Below are positions 1 to 5,282 of a stretch of DNA of 5,282 nt, piece by piece. Numbering within the stretch: the stretch's first letter is position 1; each line of letters opens with the position of its first letter. The stretch spans positions 1 through 5,282 of the forward strand of contig JAIRNM010000009.1 of assembly GCA_031258055.1 (NCBI GenBank), written 5' to 3'. The position numbers and the translations under genes were made by a program. The stretch comes from Bifidobacteriaceae bacterium. GTDB lineage: Bacteria; Actinomycetota; Actinomycetes; Actinomycetales; WQXJ01. The notes beneath the pieces were generated by a model, which saw only the letters and a program-made list of their open reading frames with translations, was not told the DNA's origin and made no database searches.

Positions 1-2322
1 CTGCGGGCTCATCGACTTGAAAAGCGAGGCGGTGCGAGGCTTCGGCGCCTTGGTTCCGTTGTCTTCGACGACCTCGGTGACATAAGGGCCATAGCGTCCG
101 TTCTTGACCACCACCGTGCGTCCGCTGGCGGGGTCGGCGCCAAGCTCGCGGCCTTCGTCCAGGGGTGCTTCCAACAGTTCGTGCGCCTTGGCCAGAGTCA
201 ACTCATCGGGGGCCAAGTCATCCGGTACGCGGGCCCGCTTCGCCTCACCGTCAGCGGCGCCTTGGACCTCCAGGTAAGGACCGTAGCGGCCAACCCGCAG
301 GGCTATGCCATCGCCCAAGTCAACCGTGTTGACGTCGCGAGCATCGATCTCGCCTTGTCCTTCAACGAGGCGCTTAAGGCCGATCTCCCGCAGAGAGGAG
401 CCACCCGGCGCGCCAACTCCTTGGCCAACGCCCGAACTAGCGGCTGAGCCAACCGACGAATCGACAGACGAGTCAAGAGATGAATCACCGGAGGAACTAC
501 CAGATCGGGCGGGTGCGGTCTTGGCTTGCGGGGTGGGCTTGCCAGCGGCACCGAAGTAGAACTCGCTCAACCAACGCGAGCGGTTCTCCTTGCCTCCGGC
601 GATCTCATCCAGGTCGTTCTCCATGGTGGCTGTGAAATCGTAGTTCACCAAATCAGCGAAGTTCTGCTCCAATAGCCGGGTGACCGCGAAAGCCAGCCAG
701 GTCGGCACCAAAGCCATTCCTTTTCGCTCGACATATCCCCGATCCTCGATCACAGACATTGTCGCCGCGTAAGTCGACGGCCGCCCAATACCGCGCTTCT
801 CCAAGGCGGCCACCAACGAGGCTTCGGTGTAGCGCGGTGGGGGCGTGGTCTCGTGGCCGCGCGGCTCTAGAGACTGGACCTGGACCGATTCGCCCACCGC
901 CAGCTTGGGCAGCCTTGACTCAGATTCGGCCGTTTCCTCGTAACGCGACTGGTCGCGTCCCTCTTCATAAGCCGCCAAGAAGCCCCTGTCGGTGATGACC
1001 GTCCCGGCTGCGCTAAACGTCGCCAAAGCTCCGGCGAACTCAGTCTCACCGGCGGCCACCTTGCCAGTCACTCGCACCGAAACGGTCTGCCCGGTCGCAT
1101 CGGTCATCTGGGAAGCGACCGTGCGCTTCCAAATCAGGTCGTAAAGCCTCAACTCTTCGCTGGAGAGGCGCCCGGCCAGCGACTGCGGCGTGGCGAACTG
1201 GTCCCCCGCTGGGCGAATCGCTTCATGCGCTTCGCTCGCGTTCTTCGACTTCGTGGCGTAGTGGCGGGGGGATTTCGGCACCGAGTCGGCGCCGTAAAGC
1301 TCGCGCGCCTGACGCCTAGCCGCCGCTAGCGCTTGCTCCGACAAGTTAGTCGAATCGGTCCGCATGTAGGTGATGTAACCGTTTTCGTAGAGCCGCTGGG
1401 CGGTCCGCATGGTCTGGCGGGCGTTCACGCGCAGCTTCCGCGAAGCCTCTTGCTGGAGAGTTGAGGTAGTGAACGGCGCGGCGGGACGGCGCTTATACGG
1501 TTTCTCGTTCAACTCCGAAACCTCGAACGGCACTCCTTCCAAAGCTGCGGCCAGCCCGAGCGCTTGAGCTTCGTTCAGGCGCACCGAGTCGCGGCCGGTT
1601 AGCTGGCCGGAATCATCGAAGTCCTTACCGGTAGCGACCGGCCGCGCGTCAACGGCAGCCAAAGTGGCGCTGAAAGACTGACCCGCAGCGGCGAACAGCC
1701 CCTGAATATCCCAGTAGCTGGCGGCGTTGAAGGCCATCCGTTCGCGCTCGCGCTCAACTACCAGGCGGGTGGCGACCGACTGCACGCGCCCAGCGGATAA
1801 CCCGGCCCGGACTTTGCGCCACAGCACCGGTGAGACTTCGTAGCCGTAAAGCCGGTCGAGGATACGCCGAGTCTCTTGCGCGTCTACCAGGTTCAGGTCG
1901 ACTTCACGCGGATGTCTGACGGCCTGGTCAATTGCCTCCTTGGTGATCTCGTGGAAGACCATCCGCTTGACCGGAACCTTCGGCTTTAAGACTTCCAGCA
2001 GGTGCCAAGCGATCGCTTCGCCTTCCCGGTCTTCGTCCGTCGCGAGGTAGAGTTCGGTCGCGTCCTTGAGCGCCTTACGCAACTCAGCGACCTTCTTCTT
2101 CTTGTCCGGCTCAACCACGTAATAGGGCTGAAATCCGTCTTCGACGTTGACGGCGAAACGCCCATATGGGCCCTTCTTCATGTCAGCGGGGAGTTCCGAA
2201 GGCTGTGGCAGGTCACGGATATGGCCTACCGAAGCCTCCACTTGGTAATCCTTACCCAGGTACCGCCCAATGGTTTTGGCCTTGGTTGGCGATTCAACTA
2301 TCACCAGCTTCTTGGCTGTCAC
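1..2322 (-). CDS. topA: DNA topoisomerase I (type IA), 3' end outside the window
   Basis: The enzyme relaxes negatively supercoiled DNA by cutting one strand through a 5'-phosphotyrosine, passing the other strand and resealing. An uninterrupted frame gives 774 residues before the window edge. The Toprim domain is at about residues 4-125, with VIVESPTKAK (7-16, Glu10) and the metal-binding set Asp96, Asp98, Glu100 in TDEDREGE. The nucleophile is Tyr319 in ITYMRTDS, the same number as in E. coli TopA, followed by Arg321. SEAHEAIRP carries His366, and IGRPSTY spans 512-518. The C-terminal region starts after FYFG (588-591) and holds two GRYGPY repeats (678-683, 742-747). Mycobacterial TopA is about 930 residues with more such repeats and a basic tail, so roughly 150 residues are probably missing. 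No zinc-finger cysteines are seen in the part present. A Ser/Gly/Asp-rich insert lies at about 595-643. Two GTG codons are adjacent; I chose the second (MTAKKLVIVES) because it lies 7 bases from the Shine-Dalgarno. The identification is certain; the exact start is slightly less so. Confidence 0.97.
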   Translation of the reverse strand, partial: MTAKKLVIVESPTKAKTIGRYLGKDYQVEASVGHIRDLPQPSELPADMKKGPYGRFAVNVEDGFQPYYVVEPDKKKKVAELRKALKDATELYLATDEDREGEAIAWHLLEVLKPKVPVKRMVFHEITKEAIDQAVRHPREVDLNLVDAQETRRILDRLYGYEVSPVLWRKVRAGLSAGRVQSVATRLVVERERERMAFNAASYWDIQGLFAAAGQSFSATLAAVDARPVATGKDFDDSGQLTGRDSVRLNEAQALGLAAALEGVPFEVSELNEKPYKRRPAAPFTTSTLQQEASRKLRVNARQTMRTAQRLYENGYITYMRTDSTNLSEQALAAARRQARELYGADSVPKSPRHYATKSKNASEAHEAIRPAGDQFATPQSLAGRLSSEELRLYDLIWKRTVASQMTDATGQTVSVRVTGKVAAGETEFAGALATFSAAGTVITDRGFLAAYEEGRDQSRYEETAESESRLPKLAVGESVQVQSLEPRGHETTPPPRYTEASLVAALEKRGIGRPSTYAATMSVIEDRGYVERKGMALVPTWLAFAVTRLLEQNFADLVNYDFTATMENDLDEIAGGKENRSRWLSEFYFGAAGKPTPQAKTAPARSGSSSGDSSLDSSVDSSVGSAASSGVGQGVGAPGGSSLREIGLKRLVEGQGEIDARDVNTVDLGDGIALRVGRYGPYLEVQGAADGEAKRARVPDDLAPDELTLAKAHELLEAPLDEGRELGADPASGRTVVVKNGRYGPYVTEVVEDNGTKAPKPRTASLFKSMSPQ

Positions 2323-2413
2323 CACGGCCCCTCCTTATTGACTACTGGCGCGCTGGCGCCTCGACCGAACAGGTTACGGCCCTTGACCGTACCCCAAAAC
2401 CGGCCCCGCCCGC
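2323..2413 (-). other. Spacer between the reductase gene and topA, with small hairpins
   Basis: This is the 91-base gap between the reductase stop codon and the topA start, both on the minus strand. It contains two small inverted repeats. One is a 5-bp stem (GGCGC/GCGCC) with a 4-base loop at 2347-2360. The other is a 5-bp stem (TACGG/CCGTA) with a 7-base loop at 2375-2391, extended by two GC pairs beyond one mismatch. Neither is followed by a T-run on the minus strand, so a strong intrinsic terminator is not supported. I find no convincing -35/-10 pair for topA. The gap may carry a promoter, a weak attenuator or neither. Confidence 0.35.
2330..2336 (-). promoter_or_regulatory. Ribosome binding site of topA
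   Basis: Read on the minus strand this is AAGGAGG, a near-perfect Shine-Dalgarno. It is followed by two consecutive GTG codons, at 2325-2323 and 2322-2320. The spacing is 4 bases to the first and 7 bases to the second, which favours the second as the start codon. Choosing the first would add only one residue. Confidence 0.85.
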
Positions 2414-3160
2414 CTATCGGTCCGCCCGCCGCACCTTATTCGGGCCGATTTGGTCGCGCGCGGCAATCGTCAAATTGTCGATGTTCACATGGGCCGGTTG
2501 GGACGCCACCCAGCGCACGGCTTCAGCCACGTCGGCTGCCGTAAGCGGCTCCACGCCGTCATAAACGGCTGCCGCCGCAGCGGCATCGCCACCGAACCTG
2601 ACCAGCGAAAACTCGGTCTGGACCAGTCCCGGATCGATTTCGCAGACACGGACCGGCGTCCCGGCTAATTCTTGGCGCAAGACGTTCGTCAGCGCCCGTT
2701 CGCCAAACTTGGCGGCGTTGTAACCGCCGCCGCCAACATACGGGTAGTGCCCGGCGATTGAAACAATGTTTATCACCGACCCGGCTGACGCCGCGAGCAA
2801 CTTCGGTAGCAGGGCCTTGGTGACACGCACGGTGCCAAGCACGTTCGTGGCGAACATCCACTCCCATTCGGCCGGGTCCGCCGCCGCGATGGTGGTGGTG
2901 CCCTTGGCGCCGCCAGCGTTGTTAACCAGCAGATCAAGTTGCCCGATGCCGTCCACATAGCTGGCCAACCCCTCTACCGAGGCCTGGTCGGTTACGTCAA
3001 GCCCCAGACCAACGGCATCGTTCCCCAATTCGGCCGCGAGCTTCTCGACCCGTTCGACCCGGCGGGCGCCGCAGATCACTCTCCAGCCGTCCGCGGCCAG
3101 GGCCCTGGCCGAGGCCGCACCGATCCCGCTCGAAGCTCCCGTTACCACTGCTGTCTTCAT
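2414..3160 (-). CDS. Short-chain dehydrogenase/reductase, YdfG-like
   Basis: This complete gene of 248 residues has the usual length for a classical SDR and ends in TAG. It should be a cytosolic NAD(P)-dependent oxidoreductase. The Rossmann nucleotide-binding motif TGASSGIG is at residues 7-14, NNAG at 80-83, and the catalytic tetrad is Asn106, Ser134, Tyr147 and Lys151 (YNAAK). Arg33-Arg34 just after the second beta strand suggest a preference for NADP. The C-terminal half, with DPGLVQTEFS (177-186) and PAHVNIDNLTI (222-232), recalls E. coli YdfG, which oxidises 3-hydroxy acids such as L-allo-threonine and serine. Substrate is inferred from that resemblance only; other SDRs share most of these motifs. 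The ATG at 3160 is chosen because AGGAAGGA sits 5 bases upstream and the SDR fold begins immediately. The frame stays open to 3469, but that extension has no SDR-like sequence and overlaps the divergent gene. Confidence 0.93.
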   Translation of the reverse strand: MKTAVVTGASSGIGAASARALAADGWRVICGARRVERVEKLAAELGNDAVGLGLDVTDQASVEGLASYVDGIGQLDLLVNNAGGAKGTTTIAAADPAEWEWMFATNVLGTVRVTKALLPKLLAASAGSVINIVSIAGHYPYVGGGGYNAAKFGERALTNVLRQELAGTPVRVCEIDPGLVQTEFSLVRFGGDAAAAAAVYDGVEPLTAADVAEAVRWVASQPAHVNIDNLTIAARDQIGPNKVRRADR

Positions 3161-3165
3161 GTTTG

Positions 3166-3173
3166 TCCTTCCT
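3166..3173 (-). promoter_or_regulatory. Ribosome binding site of the SDR gene
   Basis: The minus strand reads AGGAAGGA, then a 5-base spacer and ATG at 3160. The site decides the start of the reductase and argues against the longer upstream frame that reaches 3469. Confidence 0.8.
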
Positions 3174-3250
3174 AATTCCTCCAGGTGCCCGGAGCTTTGA
3201 CAAATGGACCGAGTCTTTCCTCTCGGGACGCCCAGGCAAGAATCTGACCG

Positions 3251-3274
3251 AAAGGGGCCCCGCGGGGCCATTTT
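3251..3274 (+). terminator. GC-rich palindrome with flanking A and T tracts, terminator-like or operator
   Basis: Positions 3256-3269 read GGCCCCGCGGGGCC, a perfect 14-base palindrome. Beyond one mismatch (3255/3270) the stem continues as AAAG (3251-3254) against TTTT (3271-3274), with one G-T pair. On the plus strand it is followed by ATTTTGGATTTT, as in an intrinsic terminator; on the minus strand the tail is only CCCTTTC. Its place between two divergent start codons is unexpected for a terminator, since no gene converges here. It could be a binding site for a dimeric regulator, an insulator between the two promoters, or a leftover of a lost gene. The structure is plain from the sequence; the function is inference. 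Confidence 0.5.
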
Positions 3275-3368
3275 GGATTTTAGAACAACAAAAATTGGGT
3301 TTGCCCCACCCTCAGTTTGATGATCGCACCTAGAACGCGAGAGACTTGTCGCAATAGTGAACTCAAAC

Positions 3369-3375
3369 GGGAGGT
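3369..3375 (+). promoter_or_regulatory. Ribosome binding site of the membrane-protein gene
   Basis: GGGAGGT is followed 4 bases later by ATG at 3380. It supports this start; no better in-frame start was seen close upstream. Confidence 0.75.
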
Positions 3376-3379
3376 CAAC

Positions 3380-5282
3380 ATGACATCGCCGCCATTTCAG
3401 CCGTGGAATCAGCCTGGGAGCGCGCAGCCCACTCCTAACCCCGGGTATACCCCGGATCCTTTCACCCAACCTGGCAGCGCGCCCGGCGCTTCCGGTCTAT
3501 GGTCCAATGCTGGCCAGGCGCCCAGCCCAGGCGGTCCGACCCAGCCCGGGCAGTTCGGACCGCCCCAAAGCCAATACGGACAACCCGTGGCTCCGCAGGC
3601 GCCCCAACCTAATCCAGGCGGAGCACCACCCGGCTACTACCTGGCCTCTGATGGCCAGTATTACCCTCTCGCCGACCAACCGGGGCCTGCCAGCCAGCCC
3701 GGGGCACCCGGCCAGTTTGGCTCCAACCAGTTTGGCTCCGGCCAGTTTGGCTCCGGTCAGTTTGGCTCCGGTCAGTTTGGCTCCGGTCAATTTGGCTCCG
3801 GTCAATTTGGCGTTCCCAGCCAACCTGACTTTCCCGACCAGAGCGGCCCCCAGGCACCCGCGCCCAAAAAGAAGCGCGGCGTGCTGGTAGCCGTCGCCGT
3901 GGTGGTGGCCCTGGCGGTCGCGGGCGGGGGCGCCTACGCCCTGCTGGCCCTCAAGGGCGGCAGCGCCGGGGCATCGAGCCCAGAGGACGCTGCCAAGGCG
4001 CTGTTCAATGACACCGAAACGCTGTTGACAGACATGGCCGCTTTGGACATCGCGAAAGTCGCCTCGCATTTCGCGCCATCGGAACAGGGTTTATTCGAAG
4101 GCGTGGCCGATGCGTCCAAGAGTGTCACCACCGACAACGCTCAATCGGATGAGCTTAAGGAGTCGCTTGAGTCGGCCCAGAAAGCTCTCACCATCGATTT
4201 CAAGGATCTAGAATTCACCGGTGAGACGCTAGCCGAAGGGGTTAATCGGACGGCCGTGACTGGTGGCACTATTTCTCTTGATGCCGATGTTCCAGCCTTG
4301 GCCACAGCCATCTTGGACATCTACGACTCGCGGCCCTCAATCAGCCAGATGGGCTTAGATCCAATCGACCAGTCCCACCTAGAAGAACAGTTGGGTGCGG
4401 TCTTCCCGGTGTCGAAGGGTGCCGACGATTTGGCGGCCCTCGCCGGGTTGAATGATTTGTTCGTGGTAACGGTCCAGGAAGAGGGCGACTGGTTCGTGTC
4501 TTTGTCGATGACCGCCGCCCAGTATTCCTTCGAGGACTCGGGCCTGGACAGAGTTGACCTCGGCGACCCGATCCCAGAATCGGAGATGAAAGGAGCCTCG
4601 GACGCCAACGGCGCGCTCGACAACTTCATCTCTGCTCTTGACGCGGCCGCCACATCGGGCGATCTGAGAGAACTGGCCAAGGCCTTGCCAGTGGCGGAAT
4701 CGAGACTGGTGGCGGTCTACGGGCCAGCCCTGACCAGCGCTGATGAAGGTGGTGCCGCCGGGTTGTCAGAGGTGCTGGGAGGCGTAACAGGCACCAAGAC
4801 CGGCGAAATCGGTGGCCACGCCCGCATCACCTTGGACTCATTGGTGATACCCGGTTACTTCACGCTGACCCGGCAGGACGACACGTGGACACTGTCAATT
4901 GAAGATGGTGGCGAACAAATCGAAGTGACGTTGACCCAGGAAAGCCGACAGAAATGGACGTTCGACCTGGCACAGAACAGCGAGTACGGCGTCACGACTG
5001 GCAGCGCTTCCATCTCAATCCCGTCCAAAGGCGTGATTGAAGGAGAGGTCGTCAGCGAAGGCACGGCCGTCAGCTTCAAGTACGAAGGTGGCTGCGTCTC
5101 GGTCGACATGATGGGCGAATCCCAAGAGATGTGCGGCGACGAACTCGGCGTTGACCTGACGGACAGCGGACTGGATGAGTTCGAAAAGCTGCCTGACCTG
5201 AAAAACCTGCTGGCTTTAAGCGCGATCAAAGGTGCCGGTGGCGATTGGTACATCTCAATCGGTGCTTCGCTGATCGACTGGG
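3380..5282 (+). CDS. Single-pass membrane-anchored protein with Pro/Gly/Gln-rich cytoplasmic tail and tandem extracytoplasmic modules; 3' end outside the window
   Basis: I do not recognise this as a named family. The open frame gives 634 residues and runs off the window. Residues 1-162 are rich in Pro, Gly, Gln and Ser and probably disordered. They include the tyrosine motif GYYLASDGQYYP (85-96) and a pentapeptide repeat QFGSG (112-140). KKKR (163-166) precedes a hydrophobic segment at about 168-191, so by the positive-inside rule the N-terminus is cytoplasmic and the rest lies outside the membrane. There is no cleavable N-terminal signal peptide. The outer part is acidic and seems to contain two related modules, from about 197 to 404 and from 405 onwards. 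Each opens with GAS, then an amphipathic helix pair and a P-x(1,2)-E-x-x-L motif, and later has a GDW(F/Y) strand (369-372, 621-624). Cys572 and Cys585 could form a disulfide. The layout of helices followed by strands recalls NTF2-like/DUF4878-type envelope domains, but that is a guess. Its gene is divergent from the SDR gene and no partner gene is visible. Confidence 0.88.
   Translation, partial: MTSPPFQPWNQPGSAQPTPNPGYTPDPFTQPGSAPGASGLWSNAGQAPSPGGPTQPGQFGPPQSQYGQPVAPQAPQPNPGGAPPGYYLASDGQYYPLADQPGPASQPGAPGQFGSNQFGSGQFGSGQFGSGQFGSGQFGSGQFGVPSQPDFPDQSGPQAPAPKKKRGVLVAVAVVVALAVAGGGAYALLALKGGSAGASSPEDAAKALFNDTETLLTDMAALDIAKVASHFAPSEQGLFEGVADASKSVTTDNAQSDELKESLESAQKALTIDFKDLEFTGETLAEGVNRTAVTGGTISLDADVPALATAILDIYDSRPSISQMGLDPIDQSHLEEQLGAVFPVSKGADDLAALAGLNDLFVVTVQEEGDWFVSLSMTAAQYSFEDSGLDRVDLGDPIPESEMKGASDANGALDNFISALDAAATSGDLRELAKALPVAESRLVAVYGPALTSADEGGAAGLSEVLGGVTGTKTGEIGGHARITLDSLVIPGYFTLTRQDDTWTLSIEDGGEQIEVTLTQESRQKWTFDLAQNSEYGVTTGSASISIPSKGVIEGEVVSEGTAVSFKYEGGCVSVDMMGESQEMCGDELGVDLTDSGLDEFEKLPDLKNLLALSAIKGAGGDWYISIGASLIDW
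3713..3811 (+). repeat. 15-base in-frame tandem repeat encoding QFGSG
   Basis: Six full 15-base units begin at 3713, 3728, 3743, 3758, 3773 and 3788, and a partial seventh begins at 3803. The unit reads CAGTTTGGCTCCGGT. Units 3, 4 and 5 are identical; unit 1 ends in AAC instead of GGY, unit 2 in GGC, and units 6 and 7 begin with CAA. The near-identity extends to synonymous positions, including TTT for every Phe although TTC dominates in the rest of the gene. This points to recent expansion by slippage or unequal crossing-over. The frame is kept because 15 is a multiple of 3. The encoded stretch lies in the predicted cytoplasmic tail, about 25 residues before the membrane segment. Confidence 0.95.

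Larger units (their letters stand above)
3161..3379. promoter_or_regulatory. Divergent intergenic region between the SDR gene and the membrane-protein gene
   Basis: These 219 bases separate two start codons that point away from each other, so promoters for both genes should lie here. No convincing -35/-10 pair was found in either direction. A perfect TTGACA occurs on the plus strand at 3197-3202, but no TATAAT-like hexamer follows at 16-18 bases. Near the middle is a strong GC-rich palindrome (listed separately), followed by an A/T-rich stretch at about 3270-3298. TAGAAC occurs at 3281-3286 and again at 3331-3336, exactly 50 bases apart, with no assigned role. Confidence 0.6.

Noticed and set aside
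181..559. Overlapping plus- and minus-strand frames around the Ser-rich insert of TopA
   Set aside because: Low-complexity GC-rich DNA opens several frames here. Only the topA frame continues into conserved topoisomerase sequence on both sides.
2002..2544. Plus-strand open frame of 180 residues
   Set aside because: It lies antisense to the topA Toprim region and the end of the SDR gene, both firmly identified. It has no plausible domain.
3197..3202. Perfect TTGACA as a -35 element on the plus strand
   Set aside because: No -10-like hexamer occurs 16-18 bases downstream, and it lies about 180 bases before the plus-strand start with the palindrome in between.
3161..3469. N-terminal extension of the SDR gene up to an ATG at 3469
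   Set aside because: The added 103 residues show no SDR or targeting features, they overlap the divergent gene's start and the palindrome, and a good ribosome binding site lies directly before the ATG at 3160.
3713..3811. CRISPR-like array
   Set aside because: The units are 15 bases, directly adjacent with no spacers, and translate in frame within a gene.
3497..4069. Minus-strand open frame of 190 residues with AKLTG repeats, looking like a pentapeptide-repeat protein
   Set aside because: The repeats are the antisense reading of the 15-base QFGSG repeat, which keeps all frames periodic. The plus-strand frame has a ribosome binding site, a membrane segment and continuous coding sequence to the window end, while this frame has no supported start and no domain outside the repeat.
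4321..5253. Two Ser-rich minus-strand frames (4321-4680 and 4855-5253)
   Set aside because: They are antisense to the long plus-strand membrane protein. The Ser richness comes from reading Asp/Glu/Gly-rich codons backwards.

Overview
The window looks like a piece of an actinobacterial (Actinomycetota) chromosome. The grounds are a GC-rich sequence (roughly 60% by eye), a type IA topoisomerase whose C-terminal part consists of GRYGPY-type repeats like those of mycobacterial TopA, GTG start usage, and a single-pass membrane protein with a long Pro/Gly/Gln-rich N-terminal tail, a layout typical of actinobacteria. Genus cannot be fixed from this sequence.

Layout. Positions 1-2322 (minus strand) hold most of topA; its 3' end lies beyond base 1. 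A 91-base gap follows, then a complete short-chain dehydrogenase/reductase gene of the YdfG-like type at 2414-3160, also on the minus strand. The same orientation and short gap make co-transcription of the reductase and topA possible, but the gap contains small hairpins and could also carry topA's own promoter. Positions 3161-3379 are a divergent intergenic region centred on a GC-rich perfect palindrome flanked by A/T tracts. From 3380 to the end of the window, on the plus strand, runs a large gene that I cannot name. It encodes a Pro/Gly/Gln-rich cytoplasmic tail with a seven-copy QFGSG repeat, one transmembrane helix, and an acidic extracytoplasmic region that appears to be made of two related modules. 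It is cut by the right-hand window edge.

How the genes relate. TopA is housekeeping (relaxation of negative supercoils). The reductase is a probable NADP-dependent metabolic enzyme. The anchored protein is a cell-envelope protein of unknown role. Nothing suggests that the three work in one pathway. I see no tRNA, rRNA, CRISPR array, insertion sequence, phage gene or recognisable defence system. The parts most worth a second look are the duplicated extracytoplasmic protein, its nearly identical 15-base repeat, the palindrome between the divergent genes, and a Ser-rich insert in TopA.
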